In this document: piece by piece, positions 37,145 through 46,071 of the stretch
Layout: every line of letters begins with the position of its first letter
How positions within the stretch are numbered: position 1 is the stretch's first letter
Source of the DNA: an uncultured Verrucomicrobiota bacterium
Lineage (GTDB): Bacteria > Verrucomicrobiota > Kiritimatiellia > CAIVKH01
NCBI GenBank assembly: GCA_937873455.1
Contig: CALMYG010000002.1
Coordinates: 75,325 to 139,324 of the forward strand
Direction: 5' to 3'
Length of the DNA stretch: 64,000 nt
Program-made: the position numbers and the translations under genes
Notes under the pieces: model-generated
What the model was told of the DNA's origin: nothing
The model's database searches: none
What the model saw: the letters and a program-made list of their open reading frames with translations, nothing else

Positions 37145-37252
37145 CAGACGCTAGCCGATGTCGCGCGCCAATCGGACTCCCTGCAATTCCTCGGCATGAA
37201 CCTGCGGGATTGGCAAAACGACATTCAACGAGCCCAACGCTTATACGGCTGA
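37145..37252 (+). pseudogene. Fragment of the nucleotidyltransferase-partner gene
   Basis: The frame QTLADVARQSDSLQFLGMNL then RDWQNDIQR matches the N-terminal segment of the 31432 protein in 23 of 31 residues, and stops after a few further codons (TGA at 37250). Only the first third is present and it is not preceded by a nucleotidyltransferase gene. The DNA is also similar, which shows a duplication within about 6 kb. It is unlikely to be functional. Confidence 0.6.
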
Positions 37253-37318
37253 CGGTATTCGGCTAATTTTACTGATGTCGATTCGGCGCCAAGTTTACGG
37301 TTGCCCGCGCCCCCCGGC

Positions 37319-37936
37319 TCAATCGGGTTCAAATACGGACACCGTAGCCCGGGTGACCGCGCGGGCGAGGGCTTCGTAGCCCGCTTGCTCAAATGGCGTG
37401 TCGTGAAAACCGCGCTCCACCCACAAGCTGGCGGTTCCATGCACAATCGCCCAGGCGGCAAGCACACGATCAAGCACACGACCGGAAGGCGAACCCGACT
37501 CGCCCAGGCAGTCCTGCACCATGGCCACCAGCAAATCGAAATTTTTGCGGCCATGCTGGTGTTCATCGGGAAGATCATCGTCCGGCTTGACCCCGCGAAA
37601 CATCGCCCGGAAATAGTGGGGATTTTTGGCGGCAAACCGGATGTACGCCTGACCAAGCGCGGCCAGCCGCTCCCGGGGCGCGCCCCGGCGCTTGCGGGCG
37701 ACCGCCCGCGACATCTCCGCATCCATTAACCGGAACCCCTCCAGAGCGACCGCGTGCAGCAATTCGGCCCGTCCGGAAAAATGATGATACGGCGCGGCAT
37801 GGGACACCCCGGCCCGCTTCGCGGTCTCGCGCAAACTGACCGCCTCCGGCCCGCGCTCCGCCGCCAACGCGGCGGCCGCGTCGACCAGCGCCTTCCGCAA
37901 CTCCCCATGGTGATACGAGGCCTTTACCTGTTTCAT
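37319..37936 (-). CDS. TetR/AcrR-family repressor
   Basis: 205 residues from the ATG at 37936. The N-terminal ALVDAAAALAAERGPEAVSL and ETAKRAGVSHAAPYHHF form the TetR DNA-binding helix-turn-helix, and the C-terminal ligand domain is typical of the AcrR type (FRAMFRGV, WAIVHGTASLW). Longer starts at 37957 and 37996 would run through the candidate operator and are less likely. It is divergent from, and 58 bp away from, the efflux operon at 37995, which is the standard arrangement for a local repressor. Confidence 0.9.
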   Translation of the reverse strand: MKQVKASYHHGELRKALVDAAAALAAERGPEAVSLRETAKRAGVSHAAPYHHFSGRAELLHAVALEGFRLMDAEMSRAVARKRRGAPRERLAALGQAYIRFAAKNPHYFRAMFRGVKPDDDLPDEHQHGRKNFDLLVAMVQDCLGESGSPSGRVLDRVLAAWAIVHGTASLWVERGFHDTPFEQAGYEALARAVTRATVSVFEPD

Positions 37937-37957
37937 GGCGCAACCGTAACCTTTCAT

Positions 37958-37972
37958 CTTGACATTGTAAAG
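37958..37972. promoter_or_regulatory. Candidate TetR operator in the efflux divergent promoter
   Basis: CTTGACATTGTAAAG is an imperfect 15 bp palindrome with arms CTTgACA and TGTaAAG around a central T, matching at 6 of 7 arm positions. It is the only clear inverted repeat in the 58 bp between the TetR and TolC starts. It lies 22 bp upstream of the TetR start and 22 bp upstream of the operon start, so it could block both promoters. Site identity is inferred. Confidence 0.5.
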
Positions 37973-37994
37973 ATATTCCCGCACCGTTTGCCCC

Positions 37995-39323
37995 ATGATT
38001 CGCTTTCTTCATGTACTGGCCGGGCTGAGTATCGCCTTGGCCGCCGCCCGGGCGGAACCGCTCCGGTTGACGCTGGAGGACTGCCTGCGTCTCGGCGAGG
38101 AGCGCTCGGTAGCGTTAGCCTCCGCCCAACGCGAGCGGCTCATTGCCGAAGAAGATATCCGCCGCATCCGGGCGCAAGTGCACCCGTCGCTGGATGCCTC
38201 CGGTTCCTATACCCGTCTCGGCGAGGACATCGCCTACTTCGGGTTGGAGGGCGCAAATGCATCACGCAATCAATACCGGGCGGCGCTGAACGCGGAACAA
38301 CTGCTCTATTCCGGCGGGAGCGTGCGGGCCGCATTGCGGGCGGCGGAATCCTACCGGATCCGGGCCGACGAGGAAATCAACCGGACGATCGCGGCTCTCC
38401 GGCGCGACATCACCAAGGCGTTTTATACGGCGCTTTATCACGAAGCGGCGGTTGACGTCGGCCAGGCCTCGGTGGCGCAATTGGAGGAGGTGGAGCGGGA
38501 AGCCCGGATGAAATTCGAAAGCGGGGTTCTCTCCGAGCTGGAGTGGCTGAGCGCCCAGGTGCGGCTGGCCAACGAACGGCCGGTATTGATCGCGGCGAAA
38601 AACGAACGGGATAACGCCCGCTCGGCCTTGCGCAACCTGCTGTACCTGGACGATGACGCCTGGGCGCTGGATGACGCGGGCGAGGCGCTCGAGGAAGACG
38701 CCAGACCCATCCCCGCCGAGGCGCTTTCCGCATTGCAGGAACTCGGACGGGCCAATCGTTGGGAGCTTCGCCAGGCGGAAGTTTTTCTCGATATACTCGA
38801 AGCCGATATCCGGGTGACCACGGGCGAATTTTTACCGGAAGTAAAGGCTTTCGCATCCTACGCCGGGGCCGACCCCTCGGACTACAATCCCATCGAGGAC
38901 GAGTGGGATTGGCAATGGGTGGCCGGGATACGCATACAATGGAAATTATTTGATGGCGGCGCGCGCCGGGCCATCCGGGCGGAAAAACAGTTAAAAAAAG
39001 AAATCGCCGCCGACGCCATTACCGACCTCGAGCGCGGCATTGATGTGGAAATCGAAACGGCATTCCGGCGCATGCGGCAAGCCCTGCAGGTGCTGGAAGG
39101 AAGCCGGGAAACCATCCGGCTGGCCGAGAAAGCGCTCGCCATCGCCCGGCTTCGCTACGATCGCGGACTGGGAACCAACCTCGAATTTACCGACCGCAAT
39201 CTCGAACGCAACCGGGCGCACCTTCAACACCTTGCCGGACGCCTGGCCTTTCAACATGCCGTGGCCGACCTGACGTATGCCTGCGGCGTGCTTGAGACGC
39301 CCGAACCCAGGAAACTTCCATGA
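37995..39323 (+). CDS. TolC-family outer-membrane efflux protein
   Basis: 442 residues with a signal peptide (FLHVLAGLSIALAAARA). LTLEDCLRLGEERSVALASA is the start of the TolC/OEP coiled-coil barrel, and the long helical stretches (VGQASVAQLEEVEREARMKF and VEIETAFRRMRQALQVLEGS) carry heptads. Two OEP repeats are present. It is the first gene of a three-gene operon and overlaps the adaptor gene by 4 bp (ATGA). The trimer forms the outer-membrane tunnel of a drug or metabolite pump. Confidence 0.9.
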   Translation: MIRFLHVLAGLSIALAAARAEPLRLTLEDCLRLGEERSVALASAQRERLIAEEDIRRIRAQVHPSLDASGSYTRLGEDIAYFGLEGANASRNQYRAALNAEQLLYSGGSVRAALRAAESYRIRADEEINRTIAALRRDITKAFYTALYHEAAVDVGQASVAQLEEVEREARMKFESGVLSELEWLSAQVRLANERPVLIAAKNERDNARSALRNLLYLDDDAWALDDAGEALEEDARPIPAEALSALQELGRANRWELRQAEVFLDILEADIRVTTGEFLPEVKAFASYAGADPSDYNPIEDEWDWQWVAGIRIQWKLFDGGARRAIRAEKQLKKEIAADAITDLERGIDVEIETAFRRMRQALQVLEGSRETIRLAEKALAIARLRYDRGLGTNLEFTDRNLERNRAHLQHLAGRLAFQHAVADLTYACGVLETPEPRKLP

Positions 39324-40393
39324 AACGATTTCGTTCCGTACCCATCTCTTCGGTCGTGCTCTGGTCCCTGATCGTCGTGATGACGCTCTTGATCATTTTT
39401 TCCATTTTTGTCCGCCGCAGCGAACCGGTGGTTGAGGAACCGGCAGAACGCGCCTATCCGGTGCGCTTGCTCACCTTAACGGCGCGTGATCTGCCCGACG
39501 TCGTATCGCTGCCGGGCCGGGTGGAGCCGATGGTGCGGGCGCGCCTGCCCGTGGACAAGCCGGGCCGGGTCGTGGAACGGCTGGCCCAACGCGGCGATAC
39601 CGTCACCAACGGCCAAGTGCTTCTTCGCCTGGATGCGCGCCTGTGGGAGGCCATGCTCGCGGCGGCGGAAATCGAACTGCGTGAGGCGGAAAAAGAATAC
39701 CGGCGCTGGATCGATCTCGAGGCGGCCGGCGCGGTGTCGGGAAGCGACATGGATATGATTCGCACCCGGCTCGAACGGGCCCGGGTCGCCCATACCGAGG
39801 CCAGCACACATGTTTCCCAATGTGAGGTGCGGAGCCCGGCGGACGGACGGATCAACGATCATTATGTCGAGGTGGGCGAACACGCCACCGAGGGTATGGC
39901 GGTGTTTGAACTGGTCGTAACCGACCCGGTGAAAGTTCGATTGGACGTCCCGGAACGCGATGCGCCAGCGCTCGCGGAAAAACAAACCCTCACCTTTACC
40001 GCCAGCGTGCTTCCCGGGCGGGAATTTACCGGCACGGTGAGCTTCGCCGCATCCGCGACGCGGCCCGGACACGCCACCTTTGCCATGGAAGCCATCGTGG
40101 AAAATCCCGACGAACATCTGATGCCCGGCATGATCATCGAGGCGCGGTTTCAGCGCGGGATGATGAACGGTGCGCTGGCGGTTCCCCTGGAGGCGGTGAT
40201 CCCCCGCCGCGGAGAACACATGGTGTTCATTGCCCGGGACGGGCGCGCCGTGCGTCGCCTGGTCCGCATCGACCGCATTAGCGGCGAAGAAGCGGTTCTT
40301 TCCGATGGGCTGCAGGCCGGTGACCACGTGGTGGTGAGCGGCAACCGGACCTTGATCGACGGGGCTTTGCTGGCTCCGCTGGAGTCGCCATGA
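39320..40393 (+). CDS. RND efflux periplasmic adaptor (membrane fusion protein)
   Basis: 357 residues. One N-terminal membrane helix (VVLWSLIVVMTLLIIFSIFV) is followed by the HlyD-type lipoyl/coiled-coil region (VSLPGRVEPMVRARLPVDKP, VERLAQRGDTVTNGQVLLRL, then ELREAEKEYRRWIDLEAAGA), the second lipoyl half (ADGRINDHYVEVGEHATEGM) and a beta-barrel region. It joins the TolC channel to the inner-membrane pump. Both ends overlap neighbours by 4 bp (ATGA), so the three genes are translationally coupled. Confidence 0.92.
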   Translation: MKRFRSVPISSVVLWSLIVVMTLLIIFSIFVRRSEPVVEEPAERAYPVRLLTLTARDLPDVVSLPGRVEPMVRARLPVDKPGRVVERLAQRGDTVTNGQVLLRLDARLWEAMLAAAEIELREAEKEYRRWIDLEAAGAVSGSDMDMIRTRLERARVAHTEASTHVSQCEVRSPADGRINDHYVEVGEHATEGMAVFELVVTDPVKVRLDVPERDAPALAEKQTLTFTASVLPGREFTGTVSFAASATRPGHATFAMEAIVENPDEHLMPGMIIEARFQRGMMNGALAVPLEAVIPRRGEHMVFIARDGRAVRRLVRIDRISGEEAVLSDGLQAGDHVVVSGNRTLIDGALLAPLESP

Positions 40394-43300
40394 TTCTGAC
40401 GAATTACGCGATCAAGTTCCGCACGGCGGTCTTTGTCTTCATCGGCGTTTTGAGCATCGCCGGCGGAATCGCCTACCAGCAGCTACCGCGGGAAGGCACG
40501 CCGGATATCACGATTCCCTATGTCTTCGTCACCGCGCTGTACGAAGGAACCTCGCCCGAGGACATGGAAAAGCTGGTCACCATTCCCCTGGAAAAACAAT
40601 TCAACGACCTGGAAAACGTCAAGAACGTCACCTCCACCTCCTCGGAGGGGGCGAGTTCGGTGGTGATTGAATACTTTTCCGGCCAGGACATTGATATGGC
40701 CCTCCAGAAAGTGCGCGACAAGGTCAACCTTGCCCGCCCGGATTTGCCCCGCGACCTCGATGAACCGATCATCCAGGCCATCAACTTCAGCACCGACTTC
40801 CCCATTTTCATCTTCAGCCTATCCGGCGGCGGGGATTTGAACCGGCTCAAAGGCATTGCCGAAGACCTTCAAGATGCCATTGAATTGGTGCCCGGGGTGC
40901 GACAAGCCTCGCTGGCCGGAATCCGGGAGCGGGAAATCCGCGTGGAGGCGGACCTAAACCGCATGATCGCCTTGAACATTCCGCTGGACACCATCACCGC
41001 CCGCATCGCCGCCGAAAACCGGACCATTTCCGCCGGCAACATCGAGGTGTCCGGGCAAAAATTCCAGGTGCGGGTTCCCGGGGAATACAAGCTGGCCGCC
41101 GATTTGCGCGACATCCTGCTCGTCGAACGGGATGGCGTCCCGGTTTACCTGCGCGATGTCGCCACGGTGACCGACACCTACAAGGATATTGACTCGATCT
41201 CCCGCATCAACCACGAACCCTGCGTATCCATTGAGGTCAAAAAACGCAACCGGGAAAACTCCGTCCGGTTGATCCGCGAGGTGAAGTCGATCATCGAGAC
41301 GTTTCCCATGCCGGCCGGGATCGATGTCACCTACGTGATGGACGAGTCCGAATACGTGGACATGATGATCAACGAGCTGGAAAACAACATTGTTTCCGGC
41401 TTTATCCTGGTGGTGCTGGTCCTGCTTATTTTTATGGGCGGCCGCAACAGCTTGTTTGTGGCCACGGCGATCCCGTTATCCATGTTGATCGCCTTCGCGA
41501 TCATGATGGTCCGGGGAACGACGCTGAACATGATCGTGTTGTTCAGCCTGGTCCTCGCCCTCGGGATGCTGGTGGACAACGCGATTGTCATCGTGGAAAA
41601 CATTTTCCGCCTGCGCAATCTCGGGTTGTCGCGCATTGAGGCGGCCCGCCAGGGCGCGGCCGAGGTCGCCTGGCCCGTCATTACGTCCACCGCCACGACC
41701 TGCATGGCCTTCGCCCCGCTGCTCTTCTGGCCGGATATCATGGGCCAATTCATGTCGTTCCTGCCGATCACCCTGATCATTGTTTTGTGTTCCTCGTTGT
41801 TTGTGGCCATTGTGATCAATCCGGCGGTGTGTTCGGCCTTGATTTCGCGATCACGGCGGTCCGTCCGGGAACCGGGCGTCAATCAAGACCACCCGTTTAT
41901 TGCCGGATACGAACGATTCCTCCGCACCGCGCTGCGCCATCGCGCCGGCGTGCTGGTTCTTGGCTTCATGTTCCTTTTTTTCAGTTTCGAGATGTATGCG
42001 CATCTCGACCTCGGTTTCGAATTGTTCCCGGAAGTCGAACCGCGCAACGCGGAAATCAAGGTCAAATTCCCGCAGGGCACGGCGATCGAAACCACCGACG
42101 CCGCCATGCGGGAAATCGAGGCCCTGCTGCCGGCCTATCCGGACATCAAGTTTTTCCTCACCAAGGTCGGCATCGGCGGAGGCGGGGGATTTTCCATGGG
42201 CAGCTCCGCGCCCCACGAAGGGCGCATTCACGTGGAATTCTTGCCCTCCGACCAGCGCCAAACCAACACCATGGAACTGGTCTACACCTTGCGCAACGAG
42301 ATGCCGAAATTTCCGGGCGCGGAAATCACCGTGGACCGCCAGGAAGAGGGACCGCCGACCGGCGCTCCGGTGAGCATTGAACTTTCCGGAGAGGATTTTG
42401 ATGAGTTGGCGCGCTTGTCCGCGGACATCATCCGGCACATCGAGCACCTTCCCGGCTTGGTGGACTTGCAGGATGATCACGAGGCCGCGTTGCCGGAATT
42501 ACAATTCGTCGTCAACCGGAACCGGGCCGCCCTGCTTGGACTGGACACCCAAAGCATCGGGCACTTTCTCCGCTCCTCCATATACGGCCTGGAAACCAGT
42601 AAATTCCGTGCCGACCAGGAGGAATACGATATCACCCTCCGTCTGCCCCGCGAACAGCGGGATACGTTCGACCTGCTCGACCGGATCCACATCCCGCTGG
42701 CCTCCGGGCTCTCCGTGCCCCTGAGTTCGCTGGGCGAGGTCGTATACACCGGCGGCAAGGGTTCCATCAACCGCAAGAACCAGAAACGCGTCATCACCAT
42801 CAACGGAAACAATCAGGGCCGGGGCGTGGATGTCCTGATCAAGGAAGTCCGCGCGCTGCTGGATGACTTTCCGCTGCCCCAGGGCTACAGCATCCGGTAT
42901 GCCGGCGACACCGAGGAGATGCAGAAGTCCATGGCCTTCCTCAGCCGGGCCTTTCTGGTCGCCCTCGGCCTGATCCTGACGATTCTGGTCGTGCAATTTA
43001 ATTCCGTTTTTCTCCCGCTGATCATTTTGTTCTCGGTGGTGCTTTCGATGATCGGCGTCACCTGGGGATTGCTGATCACCCAGATGAAATTCGGCATCAT
43101 CATGACCGGGCTCGGCGTGATCAGCCTCGCCGGCATTGTCGTGAACAATGCCATTGTCCTGATCGATTGCGTGCGGCAACGACGCGAAGAGGGACTCTCC
43201 ACCGACGACGCGGTCGTCGCGGCGGGCCGCTTGCGCCTGCGCCCGGTGCTGCTGACGGCGGTCACCACCATTCTGGGGCTGATTCCGATGGCGGTCGGCT

Positions 43301-43506
43301 ACAGCCTCGAGATTCACGAATGGCCGCCGCGCTTTATCAGCGGCGCGGAAACCAGCGCCTGGTGGGCTCCCATGGCCGTCGCGGTCATTTTCGGGCTCGC
43401 CGCGTCCACGGTATTGACCCTGATCCTCGTCCCGGTCATGTACAGCCTGTTCGACGGCGTCGCCGCCGGGCTGCGCCGTCGCTTCGGCGGCGGCGAGGAG
43501 CCGTGA
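40390..43506 (+). CDS. RND efflux transporter permease (AcrB/MexB-like)
   Basis: 1038 residues, the normal length of AcrB-type pumps. Twelve membrane segments with two large periplasmic loops are visible; the first helix includes FRTAVFVFIGVLSIAGGIAY. The proton-relay segment in TM4 reads GMLVDNAIVIVENIFRL, with one Asp where many AcrB proteins have two. SIEVKKRNRENSVRLIREVK and the docking region are conserved. It exports small molecules by proton exchange. The substrate cannot be predicted, and the TetR ligand is probably related. Confidence 0.94.
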   Translation: MILTNYAIKFRTAVFVFIGVLSIAGGIAYQQLPREGTPDITIPYVFVTALYEGTSPEDMEKLVTIPLEKQFNDLENVKNVTSTSSEGASSVVIEYFSGQDIDMALQKVRDKVNLARPDLPRDLDEPIIQAINFSTDFPIFIFSLSGGGDLNRLKGIAEDLQDAIELVPGVRQASLAGIREREIRVEADLNRMIALNIPLDTITARIAAENRTISAGNIEVSGQKFQVRVPGEYKLAADLRDILLVERDGVPVYLRDVATVTDTYKDIDSISRINHEPCVSIEVKKRNRENSVRLIREVKSIIETFPMPAGIDVTYVMDESEYVDMMINELENNIVSGFILVVLVLLIFMGGRNSLFVATAIPLSMLIAFAIMMVRGTTLNMIVLFSLVLALGMLVDNAIVIVENIFRLRNLGLSRIEAARQGAAEVAWPVITSTATTCMAFAPLLFWPDIMGQFMSFLPITLIIVLCSSLFVAIVINPAVCSALISRSRRSVREPGVNQDHPFIAGYERFLRTALRHRAGVLVLGFMFLFFSFEMYAHLDLGFELFPEVEPRNAEIKVKFPQGTAIETTDAAMREIEALLPAYPDIKFFLTKVGIGGGGGFSMGSSAPHEGRIHVEFLPSDQRQTNTMELVYTLRNEMPKFPGAEITVDRQEEGPPTGAPVSIELSGEDFDELARLSADIIRHIEHLPGLVDLQDDHEAALPELQFVVNRNRAALLGLDTQSIGHFLRSSIYGLETSKFRADQEEYDITLRLPREQRDTFDLLDRIHIPLASGLSVPLSSLGEVVYTGGKGSINRKNQKRVITINGNNQGRGVDVLIKEVRALLDDFPLPQGYSIRYAGDTEEMQKSMAFLSRAFLVALGLILTILVVQFNSVFLPLIILFSVVLSMIGVTWGLLITQMKFGIIMTGLGVISLAGIVVNNAIVLIDCVRQRREEGLSTDDAVVAAGRLRLRPVLLTAVTTILGLIPMAVGYSLEIHEWPPRFISGAETSAWWAPMAVAVIFGLAASTVLTLILVPVMYSLFDGVAAGLRRRFGGGEEP

Positions 43507-44058
43507 TCCGATGCCGCTCACGGAGCGGCTACTACCACCCAGGAATCAACGCCTGGGCTGAGTTGCTGGCGAGCCGCCCAGGGTCGGCCACTGCGCTCGG
43601 GCGCATCCTTGATTGGCTGACTTCAATGTGACACAGGCATCCTTGCCTGTACACGGACCTGAGCCAGGCGGGAATCCGTCGGCGGGGAGTCGTTTGTCCC
43701 AGCGGGCCGCCAGCGGTGTTGTCGCGGGCGGCGCGACCATGAGGTCAGCGCCACCCGCTCCGCCTTGCTGGCCGCCGGTCGCCGACGACCGGCTCGGTCC
43801 GCTGGATCAACCGACTCCCCGGACCCCACGAAGCGCGGGGTCTGCCCGACGGTTTCCCGCGGTAGCGCATGCGCCTGCGGCGCATCAAGAGGACGGGCTC
43901 GTTGCACACTCCCTTTATAATCCTGATGGGATGGATGATGAACGAAATGGCATCAGTCAAGGAATCAGGAATGCGCGCACTGCGATCAATCTCTTTGTTC
44001 CCGTCTTGCCATGCCGGGCGGCCTGGGGTATTCCTATTCCTATCAGGAGCATCCCATC
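43507..44058. other. Intergenic region with hairpin repeats
   Basis: About 550 bp after the efflux operon. It begins with a hairpin GCCGCTC-ACG-GAGCGGC at 43513-43529 followed by TACTAC, the same layout as one end of the composite element at 53536. A second hairpin ACAGGCA-TCCT-TGCCTGT is at 43633-43650. Farther on is GC-rich low-complexity sequence. No coding frame shows recognisable features. The first hairpin may also terminate the efflux operon, although it lacks a T-run. Confidence 0.5.
43513..43529. repeat. Hairpin repeat related to the composite element at 53536
   Basis: GCCGCTC-ACG-GAGCGGC, then TACTACCACCCAGG. The hairpin and the TACTAC neighbour match the building blocks of the longer element in the GspJ region, with different loop sequence. 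It lies directly after the RND stop codon. Confidence 0.65.
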
Positions 44059-44415
44059 ATGGCGGCCATCAACAAACATCCGGAGGCACGCACCACGGAG
44101 CGCATGGTGACGTTTGAGATTACCACCGCGCATCCGCTTCCGGTGGGCCAGCAGGTTTTTATCGCCGGCAACCTCGAGATGTTCGGCGCCTGGCGACCGG
44201 ACGGCTTTCCCCTCACCCGCCTCGACGACAACCTGTGGAGCGGCTATGCGGTGATCGCCGAGGGCGCTGCCGTGGAATTCAAAATTACCCGCGGCTCCTG
44301 GAGTACCGAAGAAGCCGATGCCGACGGCGCGCCACGCCGCGAACATCATTCCCTCGGCGCGAAAGGCCCGGTCGCTTTCAGATACACCGTCACCCGCTGG
44401 ATCGATCGCCCGTAA
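44059..44415 (+). CDS. Stand-alone CBM20-like starch-binding domain protein
   Basis: 118 residues from the ATG at 44059 (AGGAG nine bases upstream). The whole protein is one domain: MVTFEITTAHPLPVGQQVFI, then AGNLEMFGAWRPDGFPLTRL, and VEFKITRGSWSTEEADADG. The G-N-x-x-x-x-G-x-W and the later FKITRGSW match carbohydrate-binding module family 20 or the related E-set. There is no signal peptide and no attached catalytic domain, so the role may be glycogen binding inside the cell. Confidence 0.7.
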   Translation: MAAINKHPEARTTERMVTFEITTAHPLPVGQQVFIAGNLEMFGAWRPDGFPLTRLDDNLWSGYAVIAEGAAVEFKITRGSWSTEEADADGAPRREHHSLGAKGPVAFRYTVTRWIDRP

Positions 44416-44555
44416 ATCCCAGCGCATAGCGTCGCATCGACGCGCCAACGCTCGACCATACCGGGGAATGTCCCCTCACCATCGCTGCTTGACCTTTGCG
44501 CCCCGTACTCTCTACATTGGCGGGACGAAGAAATTTAAGGACAGGAGTTATCTTT

Positions 44556-45245
44556 ATGGCGACAGAGAAAAGCGACACGGCGACTTCCCAATACATGCTG
44601 CTCTTTGAATTGGAAGGGGCCGCGCTCAATGGCCGGGCAAAATTGTTTGAAGCGACACGCGAAGTTTTCCAGGAAGCCGGACTGGCGCTCAACGAACGCC
44701 AGTTCGCCCGCCACTGCGTGCATGCCGCTCCGGCGTATGTGACAGAACGCGTGATCGCCGAACTCGGCGGAGGCAAGCTGGGGGATGAAGCAGCGGCCCG
44801 TATCCTCGCCGGCTACACCACCCGTATGCAACACGATGCGGCAAGCCTGCATCCAAACTTTGTCGCCGTGCTCGACGAGGCCGCCCGCCGGGGCATCCGG
44901 GCCACCGCGCTGACCGTGCTTCCCGAAGATATCGCCCGAAACATTATGGATAAAACCGGCCTGGCCGCCCGGCAGGTTGACGTCATGTTCTTCCCCGAAA
45001 ACGAACGGCACTTTCCGCGCACCGATTGTTGGCTTAAGGTTCCCCGGTCCCTGAGCAAGGCCGCCCGGGCATGCATCGCCATTGCCGGCACGCGGGACTC
45101 CGGAAAATCCGCGGTATCCGCGGGCATGCGCTGCCTGGTCATCCCCGACACCTTCACCGCCTATCAGGACTTCGGCGGCGTGGACGCTGTACTGGACAGC
45201 CTGGATGATATCGTTCTTTCCGAACTGCTGGACGCCCTGACCTGA
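44556..45245 (+). CDS. HAD-fold protein with altered nucleophile position
   Basis: 229 residues from the ATG at 44556 (AGGAG upstream). The fold follows the beta-phosphoglucomutase/HAD pattern, but the first motif reads MLLFELEGAALNG, with Glu where the nucleophile Asp and second acid are normally VFDLDG. ALTVLPEDIARNI and the FPENERHFPRTD region occupy the positions of motifs II and III. Without the Asp, phosphatase activity by the usual mechanism should be lost, so it may be a pseudo-enzyme or bind a phosphoryl ligand. It precedes MazG by 10 bp. Confidence 0.72.
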   Translation: MATEKSDTATSQYMLLFELEGAALNGRAKLFEATREVFQEAGLALNERQFARHCVHAAPAYVTERVIAELGGGKLGDEAAARILAGYTTRMQHDAASLHPNFVAVLDEAARRGIRATALTVLPEDIARNIMDKTGLAARQVDVMFFPENERHFPRTDCWLKVPRSLSKAARACIAIAGTRDSGKSAVSAGMRCLVIPDTFTAYQDFGGVDAVLDSLDDIVLSELLDALT

Positions 45246-45255
45246 TGGGCGCCCC

Positions 45256-46071
45256 GTGAACGAACCAACCGGACGCAACCATACGCCTCCTCCCGCCGAT
45301 TGGAAACCAATCGACCGCCTGATCGAAATCATGAGCATCCTCCGCGGGCCGGGCGGATGTCCGTGGGACCACAAACAGACACTGGCCACCCTCAAGGAGC
45401 ATCTGGTTGAGGAAAGCCATGAAGTGCTCGACGCCATCGACAGCGGCGATCGCGGCAAATTGAAAGAGGAACTCGGCGACCTCCTGCTCCAGGTGGTGTT
45501 TCAATCGCAACTCTGCCGCGAAGAAGGCGCCTTCACCTTCGACGACGTGGCCGCCACGATTTGTGAAAAATTGATCCGCCGCCATCCCCATGTTTTCGGG
45601 GACACCCAGGTCAGCGGCTCCGACGAGGTGCTGAAAAACTGGGAGGCGATCAAGAAGTCGGAGAAAAAGGACGGCACGCGCTCAACCCTGGAAGGCGTTC
45701 CCAAAAGTCTGCCCGCCCTGCACAAAGCCCACCTTGTCCAAAAAAGAGCGGCCCGGGTCGGTTTCGACTGGGAAAATATCCAGGGCGCGCTCAAAAAACT
45801 GGACGAAGAAGTCGGCGAGGTCCGCGAGGCGATCACCGACGACGACGAGCAGGCGGTCGGCGAGGAGCTGGGCGATGTTCTCTTTGCCGCGGTCAATGTC
45901 TGCCGGTTTTCCGGCCACAATCCGGAAGAACTGCTCCACCAAACCATCCGCAAATTCACCCGCCGGTTCGAATACGTCGAACATGCCGTGCACGCCCAGG
46001 GAAAACAGCTCGCGGATTGCCCGCTGGAAGAGCTGGAACGCTACTGGGAAGACGCCAAAAAGCGGGAGTAA
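45256..46071 (+). CDS. mazG: Nucleoside triphosphate pyrophosphohydrolase MazG
   Basis: 271 residues from a GTG at 45256. Two MazG domains are visible: the first with EHLVEESHEVLDAID and EELGDLLLQVVF, the second with KLDEEVGEVREAI and EELGDVLFAAVN. Each has the E-E-x-x-E and E-x-x-D metal-binding residues. The enzyme hydrolyses non-canonical or excess NTPs to the monophosphate. GGPGGCPWDHKQTL-type start (ILRGPGGCPWDHKQT) is standard for full-length MazG. It follows the HAD-fold gene closely and is probably in one operon. Confidence 0.95.
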   Translation: MNEPTGRNHTPPPADWKPIDRLIEIMSILRGPGGCPWDHKQTLATLKEHLVEESHEVLDAIDSGDRGKLKEELGDLLLQVVFQSQLCREEGAFTFDDVAATICEKLIRRHPHVFGDTQVSGSDEVLKNWEAIKKSEKKDGTRSTLEGVPKSLPALHKAHLVQKRAARVGFDWENIQGALKKLDEEVGEVREAITDDDEQAVGEELGDVLFAAVNVCRFSGHNPEELLHQTIRKFTRRFEYVEHAVHAQGKQLADCPLEELERYWEDAKKRE

